Origin: Streptomyces sp. NBC_01016
Lineage (GTDB): Bacteria > Actinomycetota > Actinomycetes > Streptomycetales > Streptomycetaceae
Length of the DNA: 64,000 nucleotides
Assembly (NCBI RefSeq): GCF_026341035.1
Contig: NZ_JAPEOQ010000001.1
Span: forward strand, 1,488,001 to 1,552,000
Reading direction: 5' to 3'
A program made the position numbers and the translations under genes. The notes below the pieces were generated by a model. That model was not told where the DNA came from and made no database searches. It was given only the letters and a program-made list of their open reading frames with translations. Shown in pieces: positions 1 to 8,457 of this stretch (its first letter is position 1; every line of letters begins with the position of its first letter).

Positions 1-374
1 GCGTACGCCTCCTGGAAGGCCGTCCACTCGGCGGGCGTGATGGTCGGACCCGGCTCGTTGAGCTGTGTCGTGTCGCCGGTCGACGCGTCGGCGACGGCGA
101 TCGTGCGGCGGGTCGCGCCGGAGACGGGCACCAGCGCGTCCGCGACGCCCGGCGTGCCGAGCAGCTGCTCCTGGAGCGTGCGGCCCGTCGCGCCGCCCAC
201 GAATCCCGTCACGGCCACCTCGTGACCGAGCGCGGCGAGCACCCGCGCCACGTTCAGACCCTTGCCGCCGGGCCGCTCGGTGACCTCGGTGACGCGGTGC
301 GTGGCGTGCGGCCGCAGGGACCGCACCCCGTACGTGATGTCGAGCGCGGTGTTCAGCGTGACCGTGAGGATCAC
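1..374 (-). CDS. PfkB-family sugar-phosphate kinase (1-phosphofructokinase type), 3' part missing
   Basis: The first 124 residues are present and the gene runs off the left edge. The N-terminus (VILTVTLNTALDITYGV) and the motif RPGGKGLNVARVLAALG at about residues 34-50 are the substrate-binding signature of the LacC/FruK branch of the PfkB (ribokinase) superfamily. These enzymes phosphorylate fructose-1-phosphate, tagatose-6-phosphate or similar sugar phosphates with ATP in the cytoplasm. The GTG start at 374 follows a G-rich Shine-Dalgarno stretch. It lies downstream of nagA on the same strand but behind a strong hairpin, so it is probably a separate transcript. The exact substrate is inferred from the family, and the catalytic Asp region near the C-terminus is outside the window. 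Confidence 0.85.
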   Translation of the reverse strand, partial: MILTVTLNTALDITYGVRSLRPHATHRVTEVTERPGGKGLNVARVLAALGHEVAVTGFVGGATGRTLQEQLLGTPGVADALVPVSGATRRTIAVADASTGDTTQLNEPGPTITPAEWTAFQEAY

Positions 375-428
375 AGGACCCCACCCCCCTTACGTACTTT
401 CAGTAACGGGGCCTGATCATGCCAAAGT

Positions 429-465
429 CAAGGCGGTTGGCCCAGACCTCGGGTCAACCGCCTTG
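429..465 (-). terminator. Hairpin terminator after nagA
   Basis: Arms 429-443 and 451-465 form a 15-bp stem with one G-T wobble around a 7-nt loop. Read on the minus strand a short T-rich stretch (ACTTTGG) follows. It sits between the nagA stop and the PfkB gene start and should separate the two transcripts. Confidence 0.7.
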
Positions 466-478
466 TACGAGCCGTAAG

Positions 479-1615
479 TTACGGACGGATCAGCCACTCG
501 CCCTTGCGCAGCACGCCCTTGACCTCGAACTCCGCGTCCAGGACCACGAGATCGGCGTCCTTGCCGGGCTCCAGCGAGCCCACCTTGTCGTACATGCCAA
601 GGAGTTGGGCCGGGTTCGCGGAGATGGCCCGGACGACGTCCTCGACGGGCAGTTTGTCGATCGTCACGGCACGCTTGAACGCCCGGTCGAGGGTCAGCGT
701 CGAGCCCGCGATGGAGCCGCCCTCCACGAGCCGCGCCACGCTGTCCTTCACCTCGACCTCCAGCGGGCCGAGCATGTAGCGCCCGTCGCCGAACCCGGCG
801 GCGTCCATCGCGTCGGTGATGAACGCGACCTTCTCCGCGCCCTTGTGATGGAACGCCAGCTCCAGGGCGGCCGGGTGCAGATGCGTGCCGTCGTTGATCA
901 GCTCGACGGTGATCCGGTCGTCCTCCAGGAGCGCCGCGATCGGCCCCGGGTCGCGGTGGCCGAGGGGCGGCATCGCGTTGAACAGGTGCGTGGCGACCGT
1001 GGCGCCCGCGTCGATGGCCGCGGCCGTCTGCTCGTACGACGCGTCGGTGTGCCCGATCGCGGCGATCACGCCGTGCTCGGCGAGGAGGCGCACGGAGTCG
1101 ATGCCGCCGGGCAGTTCGGTGGCGAGAGTGACCATCTTGGCCTGGCCGCGGGCGGCGTCGATCAGCTTGCGGACCTCGGCCGGGTCGGGGTCGCGCAGCA
1201 GCGTCTCGTCGTGGGCGCCCTTGCGGCACGGCGAGATGAACGGGCCCTCGAAGTGGATGCCCGCGATCTCGCCGTGCTCGGCCAGCTCGGAGAGCAGCCC
1301 CGCGCGCTGCACGAGGAAGTCCATGTCGCCGGTGACGAAGGACGCGACGATCGTGGTCGTGCCGTGCTGCTGGTGCGTGCGCACCCCCGTGAGGATCTCG
1401 TCGATCGCGCCGGAGGTGAAGGACGCGCCGCCGCCGCCGTGGTTGTGCATGTCGACGAAGCCGGGCACCACCCAGTGGCCTGTCAGGTCGACGGTCTCGG
1501 CGCCGTCGGGGGCAGCCCCGGCGATCTTCGTGCCGTCGACGATGACGCGTCCGTCGGTGACGGTCCCGGTGGGCAGAACCACCTTGGCGCCGGCGAGCAC
1601 CTTTGCTGTGGCCAT
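479..1615 (-). CDS. nagA: N-acetylglucosamine-6-phosphate deacetylase NagA
   Basis: A 378-residue amidohydrolase that deacetylates GlcNAc-6-P to GlcN-6-P and acetate in the cytoplasm. It shows the metal-binding HNH motif at residues 57-59 (VDMHNHGGGG), HFEGPFIS, IGHTDASYEQ, THLFNAM and the catalytic Asp in FITDAMDAAG, in the usual family order and length. The ATG at 1615 overlaps the stop of the upstream ROK kinase (TGATG), so the two genes are translationally coupled. Its product GlcN-6-P is the known ligand of DasR, which probably controls this operon through the site at 2612-2627. It can also receive GlcNAc-6-P made by MurQ (21231-22178). Confidence 0.95.
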   Translation of the reverse strand: MATAKVLAGAKVVLPTGTVTDGRVIVDGTKIAGAAPDGAETVDLTGHWVVPGFVDMHNHGGGGASFTSGAIDEILTGVRTHQQHGTTTIVASFVTGDMDFLVQRAGLLSELAEHGEIAGIHFEGPFISPCRKGAHDETLLRDPDPAEVRKLIDAARGQAKMVTLATELPGGIDSVRLLAEHGVIAAIGHTDASYEQTAAAIDAGATVATHLFNAMPPLGHRDPGPIAALLEDDRITVELINDGTHLHPAALELAFHHKGAEKVAFITDAMDAAGFGDGRYMLGPLEVEVKDSVARLVEGGSIAGSTLTLDRAFKRAVTIDKLPVEDVVRAISANPAQLLGMYDKVGSLEPGKDADLVVLDAEFEVKGVLRKGEWLIRP

Positions 1616-2583
1616 CAGGCGGTTACCTCCGAGGATCCAGTGGCTGCGGTGTGTTGGGGCTTTTGGCGGTCGAGCAGGTCCCAGGCGAGCAGGCCCGCGC
1701 CCAGGCATCCGGCGCTGTCCCCGAGGACGGCCGGGACGATCGTGGGGAGCGCCTGGAAGGTGACGCGCTCCCCGACGGCCGCACGCAGGGGTGTGAACAA
1801 GGTTTCCCCGGCCTCGGCGAGCCCGCCACCGATGATGAGCGTGCGGGGGTCCAGCAGAGTGAGCGCGAGCACCAGTCCGTCGGCGAGCGCGGCCACCGCG
1901 TCCTGCCAGACCTGGACCGCCTTCGGGTCGCCCGCGTCGACGGCCTTCGCGCAGTCCGCCGCGGTCGCCTTCTCGTCGCCGCTCGCCTCCTGCCAGGCCA
2001 GGGTGACCGCGGACGCGGAGGCGTACCGCTCCAGGCAGCCGCGCTGACCGCAGCCGCAGGCCACACCGCCGGGGCGGACGACCACATGGCCGATCTCGCC
2101 GGCGGAGCCGTGCGCGCCGGGCTCGATGCGCCCGTCGATGCCGATGGCGCCGGCTATCCCGGTCCCCAGCGGCATGAAGAGGAACCGGTCGGCGTCCTTG
2201 CCGGCCCCGAGCCGCCCCTCGCCGAGCCCGCCGGTGCGCACGTCGTGGCCGAGCGCCACGGGGATGCCGCCGAGCCGCTCGCTGAGCAGGGCCCGCATGG
2301 GGACGTCGCGCCAGCCGAGGTTGGCCGCGAAGAGGGCGATGCCGTCCTTCTCGTCCACGACGCCGGGCACCGCGACCCCGGCGGCGCTCGCGGGCTCGCC
2401 GAGGTGCCGCTCGCCGTACGCGCGCAGTTCGGCGGCGAAGTCGAGGATCGACTCCACGACCGCGTCGGCGCCGCGCTCGCGCTGGGTCGCCCGGCGCGCC
2501 TGGTGCAGCAGATTGCCGTCGGCCCCGACCAGGGCGGCCTTCATCCCGGTGCCGCCCACGTCCAGGGCGATGACATGTTTCAC
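1615..2583 (-). CDS. nagK: ROK-family sugar kinase, probable N-acetylglucosamine kinase NagK
   Basis: 322 residues. The phosphate-binding motif LDVGGTGMKAAL lies at the N-terminus and the ROK zinc motif CGCGQRGCLERY in the middle, typical of glucose/GlcNAc kinases of the ROK family. It has no N-terminal winged helix, so it is an enzyme and not a NagC-type repressor. Placement immediately upstream of, and coupled to, nagA points to GlcNAc as substrate, giving a GlcNAc to GlcNAc-6-P to GlcN-6-P route. The GTG at 2583 (VKHVIALDVGG) fits the family N-terminus. An ATG at 2655 would add 24 residues through the DasR-like operator and is less likely. Confidence 0.88.
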   Translation of the reverse strand: MKHVIALDVGGTGMKAALVGADGNLLHQARRATQRERGADAVVESILDFAAELRAYGERHLGEPASAAGVAVPGVVDEKDGIALFAANLGWRDVPMRALLSERLGGIPVALGHDVRTGGLGEGRLGAGKDADRFLFMPLGTGIAGAIGIDGRIEPGAHGSAGEIGHVVVRPGGVACGCGQRGCLERYASASAVTLAWQEASGDEKATAADCAKAVDAGDPKAVQVWQDAVAALADGLVLALTLLDPRTLIIGGGLAEAGETLFTPLRAAVGERVTFQALPTIVPAVLGDSAGCLGAGLLAWDLLDRQKPQHTAATGSSEVTA

Positions 2584-2611
2584 GGGGGACAGTCTCGCGC
2601 GTCCACCCTTG

Positions 2612-2627
2612 AGAGGTCTAGTCCAGT
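2612..2627. promoter_or_regulatory. DasR-responsive element (dre) at nagK-nagA
   Basis: AGAGGTCTAGTCCAGT matches the published dre consensus ACTGGTCTAGACCAGT at 13 of 16 positions, with the core GGTCTAG intact. It lies 29 bp upstream of the nagK start in the divergent region shared with the lipoprotein gene. DasR (GntR/HutC family) represses GlcNAc uptake and use until GlcN-6-P accumulates. The dasR gene itself is not in this window. Confidence 0.82.
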
Positions 2628-2654
2628 CCCCCCTCGTTTCCGCTCCGACACCCA

Positions 2655-2670
2655 TGTGGTGTAGACCTTC
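2655..2670. promoter_or_regulatory. Weak second dre-like site
   Basis: The inner part TGGTGTAGACC differs from the dre core TGGTCTAGACC at one base, but the outer bases match poorly (about 10-11 of 16). It lies about 55 bp upstream of the lipoprotein gene, so it could extend DasR control to that side. Weak evidence. Confidence 0.35.
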
Positions 2671-2723
2671 CGTGGGACCATGGGACAGGCCTGTGGCACG
2701 AGGGACAAAGTTGGAGTGCGGCA

Positions 2724-3992
2724 GTGCGCAAGGGGAGGACGGCTCTGACCGTGGCGGCCGCGCTCGGGGTGGTGGCCGCGTCGTCGCTGCTCACCGCCTG
2801 TGGGAGCGGTGACTCCGACGCCGTCACGCTGAAGCTGGTCGCGGCCGACTACGGCGACTCCGAGGCCAACGGCTCCCAGAAGTACTGGGACGACGTCGCC
2901 GCCGGCTTCGAGAAGCAGCACCCGGGCATCAAGGTCGACGTCGACGTCTACTCCTGGGACGTCGTCGACAAGAAGGTCAAGGACATGGTCGCCGCGGGCC
3001 ACGCGCCCGACATGGCGCAGATCGGCGCGTACGCCGACTACGCCGCGGCGGACAAGCTGTACTCCGTCGACAAGCTGCTCTCCGTGCCGGTCCAGGCCGA
3101 TTTCGTCGGCCAGATGAGCCAGGCGGGCGAGATCAAGGGCGCGCAGTACGGCATGCCGTTCGCCGCCTCCACGCGCCGCCTCTTCTACAACAAGAAGCTC
3201 TTCACGCAGGCCGGCATCACGCCGCCGAAGACCTGGGCCGACCTCGTGTCCGACGCCAAGGCGCTCAAGGCGCGGGGCGTGCGCTACCCCTTCGCGCTGC
3301 CGCTCGGCACGGAAGAGGCGCAGGCCGAGACGCTGATCTGGATGCTCAGCAACGGCGGCGGCTACACCGACAACGTCGGCAGCTACGCCCTCGACGACAA
3401 GAAGAACGTCGAGGCCCTGTCCTGGCTCAAGAACAACCTGGTCACCAAGGGCCTCACCGGCCCGACCGCCCCCGGCGAGCTCAACCGCACGCCCGCCTTC
3501 CAGGCCTTCGCCAAGGGCCAGGTCGGCATGTTGTCCGGCCACCCCACGCTGATGAACATGGCCAAGGCGAAGGGCGTCGACTACGGCGACGTGGCGATCC
3601 CGGGACCCGACGGCACGCCCAGGTCCACGATGGGCGTCACCGACTGGATGATGGCGTTCAAGCAGGGCGGCCACCCCAAGGAGACCGGGGCGTTCCTCGA
3701 CTACGCGTACAACAAGAAGAACGTCCTCGACTTCTCCCGCAAGTACACCGTCGCGCCGGTCACGGTCTCCGCGTCGAACGCGATGACGTCCTCGGCCAAG
3801 GACAAGGCCCTGCGCCCGTTCATCGACGAGCTGGCGGGCGCCACGTACTACCCGGCCAACAAGACGTCCTGGCCCGAGGTCAGCGCCGAGATCAAGAAGC
3901 AGATCGGCTCCACGGTTACGCCGCAGGGCAGCGCGGCGGGCACCCTCGGCGCGATCCAGAACGACGCGGCGGCCGCGGAATCCGCGGAGTAG
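2724..3992 (+). CDS. ABC transporter sugar-binding lipoprotein
   Basis: A 422-residue extracellular solute-binding protein of family 1 (carbohydrate uptake CUT1). The signal peptide ends in the lipobox LTAC with Cys26 as lipid attachment site. The mature protein has the usual order: WDDVAAGFEKQHPGIKVDVD, the SxSWDVVDKK region, GMPFAASTRRLFYNKKLF and a conserved C-terminal lobe. GTG at 2724 follows GGAG at a 7-nt spacing. No permease or ATPase genes flank it, so it must work with a transporter encoded elsewhere. Divergence from nagK-nagA across dre-like sites suggests an amino-sugar or chito-oligosaccharide ligand, but the ligand cannot be read from the sequence. Confidence 0.87.
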   Translation: MRKGRTALTVAAALGVVAASSLLTACGSGDSDAVTLKLVAADYGDSEANGSQKYWDDVAAGFEKQHPGIKVDVDVYSWDVVDKKVKDMVAAGHAPDMAQIGAYADYAAADKLYSVDKLLSVPVQADFVGQMSQAGEIKGAQYGMPFAASTRRLFYNKKLFTQAGITPPKTWADLVSDAKALKARGVRYPFALPLGTEEAQAETLIWMLSNGGGYTDNVGSYALDDKKNVEALSWLKNNLVTKGLTGPTAPGELNRTPAFQAFAKGQVGMLSGHPTLMNMAKAKGVDYGDVAIPGPDGTPRSTMGVTDWMMAFKQGGHPKETGAFLDYAYNKKNVLDFSRKYTVAPVTVSASNAMTSSAKDKALRPFIDELAGATYYPANKTSWPEVSAEIKKQIGSTVTPQGSAAGTLGAIQNDAAAAESAE

Positions 3993-3993
3993 C

Positions 3994-4230
3994 GTGACGG
4001 GCATGGGTCCTCTCGGCGAGCGCGAACGCGCGGTGCTCACGTTCGAGGGCCGTGGCTGGTCCTCGCCGGGCGCCAAGGAGCGGGCGATCCGTGAGGAACT
4101 GGACCTGGCGCCGGTCCGCTACTTCCAACTCCTGAACGCGCTCCTGGACGACCCCAGGGCCCTGGAGTTCGCTCCGGTGGCGGTGAACAGGTTGCGGCGG
4201 GTGCGAGAGGCGCGGCGCGGCGAGCGCTAG
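3994..4230 (+). CDS. DUF3263 protein
   Basis: 78 residues, matching the short actinobacterial DUF3263 family: RERAVLTFEGRGWSSPGAKE followed by IREELDLAPVRYFQLLNALLDDP. The pattern resembles a small helix-turn-helix protein, but its role is unknown. The GTG at 3994 starts one base after the lipoprotein stop codon, so it is probably cotranscribed. An in-frame ATG at 4003 is an alternative start. A repeat element follows directly. Confidence 0.78.
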   Translation: MTGMGPLGERERAVLTFEGRGWSSPGAKERAIREELDLAPVRYFQLLNALLDDPRALEFAPVAVNRLRRVREARRGER

Positions 4231-4281
4231 CCCCGGGGCTCTGCCCCGGACCCCGCTGCTCAATCGCCGCAGGGGCTTGAG
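4231..4281 (-). repeat. GC hairpin repeat element, copy 1
   Basis: One degenerate copy of the window's dispersed element, which on its reference strand reads roughly CAAGCCCC-GCCGGCGATTGAGG-CGCGGGGTCCGGGG-CGGAGCCCCG. It contains the GGGGC/GCCCC hairpin. It sits between the DUF3263 gene and otsB and makes a TTG at 4277 an unlikely start for otsB. Confidence 0.75.
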
Positions 4282-4303
4282 TGATACGGCTATCGTCAAC
4301 GGC

Positions 4304-5134
4304 ATGGCCAGCCATGAGCACGCCCCCCGGACAACCGCCGGCCGCGACGGCCTGGACGCCATCCTTGCCCACCCGCACCGCGCGGTGATCGCCATCGACT
4401 TCGACGGCACCCTCGCCCCCATCGTCCCGGACCCCGACCAGGCCCGCGCCCACCCCGACGTGGTCCCCGCCCTCGCCGCCCTCGCCCCGAAGGTCGCCGC
4501 GATCGCGGTCGTCACGGGCCGCCCGGCGAGCGTCGCGGTCCGCCACGGAGGCTTCTCCGGCGTCCCCGGTCTCGAACACCTCGTCGTCCTCGGGCACTAC
4601 GGCGCCGAACGCTGGGACGCCGTCACCGGCACGGTCAGCGCCCCCGCCCCGCACCCCGGCGTGGCCACCGTCCGGGCCGAACTCCCCGGCGTACTGGCCG
4701 AGTCGAACCTCTGGCACGACACGTACATCGAGGAGAAGGGCCGCGCCGTCGCGATCCACACGCGCCGCGCAAAGGACCCGCAGGCCGCCTTCGACACCCT
4801 CCGCGAACCCCTGGCGGAACTCGCCGCCCGGCACGGCCTGATCGTGGAGCCGGGCCGCATGGTCCTGGAGCTGCGCCCGCCGGGCGTCGACAAGGGCGTG
4901 GCGCTCACCGAGTACGTACGGGAGGTGGGCGCCGAGTCCGTCCTCTACGCGGGCGACGACCTCGGCGACCTCCCGGCCTTCGCGGCAGTGGAGAAACTGC
5001 GCTCCGACGGGGTGCCGGGGCTCTTGGTGGCGGCGGACACGGTGGTGACCGAACTCGCCGACAGGGCCGACCTGTTGGTGGAGGGCCCCGGGGAGTTGGC
5101 CGCCTTCTTCTCAGGCCTCGCGCAGCGCCTCTAG
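4304..5134 (+). CDS. otsB: Trehalose-6-phosphate phosphatase OtsB
   Basis: A 276-residue HAD-superfamily phosphatase that removes phosphate from trehalose-6-phosphate. It has the catalytic DFDGTLAPIV motif near residue 36, VTGRPASV (motif II), KGVALTEYV, and the acidic motif GDDLGDLPAFAAV. ATG at 4304 was chosen because an upstream TTG lies inside a repeat. Its 3' end overlaps the 3' end of the convergent otsA by 24 nt, so the two-step trehalose pathway is encoded by a tail-to-tail gene pair. Confidence 0.93.
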   Translation: MASHEHAPRTTAGRDGLDAILAHPHRAVIAIDFDGTLAPIVPDPDQARAHPDVVPALAALAPKVAAIAVVTGRPASVAVRHGGFSGVPGLEHLVVLGHYGAERWDAVTGTVSAPAPHPGVATVRAELPGVLAESNLWHDTYIEEKGRAVAIHTRRAKDPQAAFDTLREPLAELAARHGLIVEPGRMVLELRPPGVDKGVALTEYVREVGAESVLYAGDDLGDLPAFAAVEKLRSDGVPGLLVAADTVVTELADRADLLVEGPGELAAFFSGLAQRL

Positions 5135-6496
5135 CTGGTCCAGGAACCACTGTCCCGGCGGCAGCGCCGTCGCCGCCTCCGCGAGTCGCTTCGTGCGTTC
5201 CTCGCGCTCGTCCTGTGGCATGGCGAGCGCCTCCGCGAGGGCCCGTGAAGTCCCGGTCACGTCATAGGGGTTGACGGTCAGGGCGTCCTCGGCCAGCTCC
5301 TCGTACGCCCCCGCCTCCCGCGAGAGCACCAGCACGCACCCGTCGTCGGAGACGACCGGCACCTCCTTGGCGACCAGGTTCATCCCGTCCCTGATCGGGT
5401 TCACGAGGGCCACGTCGGCGAGCCGGTACGCGGCCAGCGAGCGCGCGAAGTCGTCCTTCACGTGGAGCACGACCGGCGTCCAACCCTCCGTACCGAAGCG
5501 GGAGTTGATGGCCTCGGCGACCCGCGCCACCTCGGCCGTGTAGTCCCGGTACACGGCCAGGTCCTGCCGCGACGGGTAGGCGAACGCAACGTGCACGACC
5601 CGCTCCCGCCATTCGGGCCGGTCCTCAAGCAGCAGCTCGTACGCCTGGAGCCCGCGCACGATGTTCTTCGACAGCTCCGTGCGGTCCACCCGCACGACGA
5701 CCTTGCGGCCCTCGCCCACCTGCGCGCGCAGCGTCGCGAGCCGCTCCTCCACGTCGTCCCTGTGCGCCCGCTCGCGCAGGAAGTCCGCGTCCGCGCCGAG
5801 CCCGTGCACCCCGATCCGGGTCCCGGACGTACCGCCGACGAGATGCGTACAGCAGTTGGTGAAGGCGTCCGCCCAGCGCCGGGTCAGGAACGCACAGCGG
5901 TCGGCACCGAGCATGCCCCTGAGCACCCGCTCGGCGATGTCGTCGGGCAGCATCCGGAAGTAGTCGACGGGCGCCCAGGGCGTGTGCGAGAAGTGCCCGA
6001 TCCGCAGGTCGCCGCGGAGCTCGCGGAGCATCCCCGGAACCAGCGTCAGGTGATAGTCCTGCACGACCACGGTCGCGCCCGGCGCCGCGTCCTCGGCGAG
6101 CGCCTCGGCGAAGGCCCGGTTGTACGCCTCGTAGGACGCCCACTGCCTGCGGAACTCGGGTCCGAAGGCGGGCTCCAGGGGCGTCTGGTACAGCATGTGG
6201 TGCACGAACCACAGCACCGAGTTCGCGACCCCGTTGTACGCGTCCGTGTGCACCTCGGCGTCGATGTCGAGCATCCGCACTCCCGGCTCGGCGACCCCGC
6301 GCCGCACCGCCTCCCGGTCGCCCTCGCTCAGCGCCGAGCACACCCACAGTTTGTTCTCGACGGCGCTCAGCGCCGACACCAGACCGCCCCCGCCGCGCTT
6401 CGCCTCGATTCCTCCCGCGTCGTCGAGGACGTACGAGACCGGGCCGCGGTTGGACGCGACGAGAACCTCAGCAGCACCATGCGTCGTGGAACTCAT
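5111..6496 (-). CDS. otsA: Trehalose-6-phosphate synthase OtsA (GT20)
   Basis: A 461-residue glycosyltransferase joining a nucleotide-activated glucose to glucose-6-phosphate. Family landmarks are present: SNRGPV and RGGGGLVSALS near the N-terminus, WFVHHMLYQTP, VVQDYHLTLVPGML, the substrate loop HTPWAPVDYFRMLP, RVDRTELSKNI (the Arg/Lys phosphate contacts) and RDGMNLVAKEV near the C-terminus. The ATG at 6496 gives the usual length. Trehalose is a compatible solute and spore reserve in Streptomyces. This copy is separate from the GlgE/TreYZ routes. Confidence 0.94.
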   Translation of the reverse strand: MSSTTHGAAEVLVASNRGPVSYVLDDAGGIEAKRGGGGLVSALSAVENKLWVCSALSEGDREAVRRGVAEPGVRMLDIDAEVHTDAYNGVANSVLWFVHHMLYQTPLEPAFGPEFRRQWASYEAYNRAFAEALAEDAAPGATVVVQDYHLTLVPGMLRELRGDLRIGHFSHTPWAPVDYFRMLPDDIAERVLRGMLGADRCAFLTRRWADAFTNCCTHLVGGTSGTRIGVHGLGADADFLRERAHRDDVEERLATLRAQVGEGRKVVVRVDRTELSKNIVRGLQAYELLLEDRPEWRERVVHVAFAYPSRQDLAVYRDYTAEVARVAEAINSRFGTEGWTPVVLHVKDDFARSLAAYRLADVALVNPIRDGMNLVAKEVPVVSDDGCVLVLSREAGAYEELAEDALTVNPYDVTGTSRALAEALAMPQDEREERTKRLAEAATALPPGQWFLDQLEALREA

Positions 6497-6535
6497 AGGG
6501 GCACGCTAGCCCGGCCCGGAAACGTTCAAACGTAA

Positions 6536-6561
6536 GGCCGGGCCCCGTCGGGGGCCCGGCC
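6536..6561 (-). terminator. Perfect GC hairpin between otsA and the surface-protein gene
   Basis: Arms 6536-6546 and 6551-6561 pair perfectly (11 bp, 4-nt loop). It lies just after the stop of the upstream minus-strand surface-protein gene and before the otsA start, so it probably ends the gpgS-surface protein transcript. Confidence 0.7.
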
Positions 6562-6583
6562 GTATACGACGCCTGCGGTCAGG

Positions 6584-8419
6584 TCACTCCTTGCGGCTGC
6601 GCACCGCGGCGACGATCAGCGCGCCGAGCCCGCACAGCGTGACGGCGAGCCCGCCGTACAGCGGCAGAAGCGAGTCGGTGCCGGTCTCGGCCATCTCGCC
6701 GGCGCTCGGCGGATTCGGCGGATTCGGCGGGGTGGGCCGGGCCTGCGGGCTCTGGCTGCCCGTCGACGGGGTCGGCGAGGGCTCGGGCGTCTGCTCGCCC
6801 GGCGGCTCGGTCGGCGTCGGCGAGGGGCTGGTCGGCGTCGGTGACGGCGCCTCCCGCTCGATGACGGGCGCGATGCCGCACTGCGCGTCCGTGGAGCCCT
6901 CCTCGCAGTTGGTGCGCGGGGAGTCGGCGGTGACGCTGTTCGTGAGCTTCCCGTCGCCGCTCACCGGGTCGTTGACCTTCACGGAGTACGTGACGGTCGC
7001 GGTCTCGCCCGCCGGGATGTCACCGGTGAAGTTGATCTTCGGGTCGGTGTAGTCGACGTTCCCGATGCTCGCCTCGGCGTCGTTGTTGTACGTCGCGTCG
7101 TCGAGGTTCTCGGTGAGGTCGTCGGTGAACTTGGCGTTGGGGTACGGCAGTCGGCTGACGTTCTTCGCCTTCACCGTGTACGTGACCGTGTCGCCGGGCT
7201 CCACCTTCGCCGGGCTCGCCGTCTTGGTGATCTCCAGGTCGGGCACCGGGACGGACAGGGCGAGCGCCGAGGGGACGTAGGTGTCGCCCTTGGTGGAGAA
7301 GTCGAGCGTGGTGGAGGTCGAGCCGACCGGGATCGGCTCGTCCCCGACGGCCCGTGTGGAGCCGCTGCCCGAGACGTCGAACTCCTTCGCGTCGATGCTC
7401 AGGTTGTTGACCATCTTCGGGTCGAGGGCGCCGTCGTCCTCGGAGATGAAGAAGTTGTTGGTGTTGCCGGTGTGCGCCTCGGGGATGTTCCGGCCGCCGA
7501 CGGCGAACCTGTCGCCCGGCGTGTTCCAGTCGCCCTCGTACGCGGTGACGCTCGCGTGCGGGGTGCCCGAGGTCCGGTAGAAGCCGTCCACGGTGACCCG
7601 GGTGGCCGGGGAGGTGGAGCGCTGCAGGACGTGGCCGCCGTAGATGTAGACGTTGCGGCGGTCCGGCGCGTAGGCGTCGTTGGGGCCGTCGTACTTGTAG
7701 ACGACGGTCATCGACCAGCCGGCCACGCAGCCCTTGCCGGTGGGCGCCCAGATGTCGCCGACGGAGACCGGGATCGGCGCGCCGGTGCCGGTGACCCCGC
7801 TGAACAGGCTCGTGACGTCGGCCTCGCCCGTGTAGTAGTGCGGGCCGCTGGTGGAGGCGGGGTCCTGGACCAGGTCGTCGGGGGAGACCTTGGTCGGGGC
7901 CGTGCCGTTCACACCGACCGAGGGGACCGCGTCCAGCGGGTCGCCGGGCGAGGGGACCACATTGGCGCCGGAGATGTCGCAGCGCTTCAGCTGGGCGCCG
8001 CTCGGGCCCTTGTACGTGCCGTCGTTGCCGCCGAAGAAGAGGCGGGCGTAGGCGACCTGGGCGCCGGGCGGGACGGTGACCCGGCCGGTGCTGGAGCCGT
8101 AGCCGTCGGTCGTCCCTGCGGTGTTGATCCGCTGCATGACGAACGTGTTGTTGTTGTCCTTGCCCTCGCCGTTCGCGGCGACGGCGCAGCGTCCGGCCAT
8201 GGTGGCGTCGTCCGTCGGGCAGCCCATGACCGTGTTGCCGATGGTCTTGAAGTCGCCGTAGATCGATTCGTCGTAGCGCTTGGCGAAGGGGGAGACCACG
8301 TCCGCGGAGGCGGGGATCGGCGCCAGGCCCGCCATGCCCGTCAGGCAGGCGGCGAGGGTGGCGGTGACGGCGCACGCCGCCCTGCCCTTGAACCTGCCCT
8401 TGAATTGTCTGAGCCACAT
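6584..8419 (-). CDS. Sortase-anchored surface protein with DUF11-type domain
   Basis: 611 residues. The N-terminal signal peptide (basic MWLRQFKGRFKGR, hydrophobic core, ASA-D cleavage) is followed by a large extracellular region. A conserved DUF11-like beta domain begins at PDLEITKTASPAKVEPGDTVTYTVK. A Pro/Ser/Thr-rich spacer (PTPTSPSPTPTEPPGEQTPEPS) leads to a C-terminal sorting signal: MAETG, a hydrophobic segment and the basic tail RSRKE. Class E sortases of Streptomyces recognise LAXTG, so MAETG is a near match. ATG 8419 gives a better signal peptide than TTG 8437, though neither has a clear ribosome site. It lies 38 bp downstream of gpgS on the same strand. It is probably a cell-wall protein of unknown ligand. 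Confidence 0.8.
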   Translation of the reverse strand: MWLRQFKGRFKGRAACAVTATLAACLTGMAGLAPIPASADVVSPFAKRYDESIYGDFKTIGNTVMGCPTDDATMAGRCAVAANGEGKDNNNTFVMQRINTAGTTDGYGSSTGRVTVPPGAQVAYARLFFGGNDGTYKGPSGAQLKRCDISGANVVPSPGDPLDAVPSVGVNGTAPTKVSPDDLVQDPASTSGPHYYTGEADVTSLFSGVTGTGAPIPVSVGDIWAPTGKGCVAGWSMTVVYKYDGPNDAYAPDRRNVYIYGGHVLQRSTSPATRVTVDGFYRTSGTPHASVTAYEGDWNTPGDRFAVGGRNIPEAHTGNTNNFFISEDDGALDPKMVNNLSIDAKEFDVSGSGSTRAVGDEPIPVGSTSTTLDFSTKGDTYVPSALALSVPVPDLEITKTASPAKVEPGDTVTYTVKAKNVSRLPYPNAKFTDDLTENLDDATYNNDAEASIGNVDYTDPKINFTGDIPAGETATVTYSVKVNDPVSGDGKLTNSVTADSPRTNCEEGSTDAQCGIAPVIEREAPSPTPTSPSPTPTEPPGEQTPEPSPTPSTGSQSPQARPTPPNPPNPPSAGEMAETGTDSLLPLYGGLAVTLCGLGALIVAAVRSRKE

Positions 8420-8457
8420 AAAGGGCAAGTTAGACAAAACATATGATTATGCGGCGC

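Noticed and set aside
4277..4303. TTG start for otsB at 4277
   Set aside because: It lies in the end of a repeat element, and the ATG at 4304 gives the normal OtsB length.
6521..6535. AACGTTCAAACGT near otsA as a regulator site
   Set aside because: The symmetry is short and imperfect and partly explained by the adjacent terminator.
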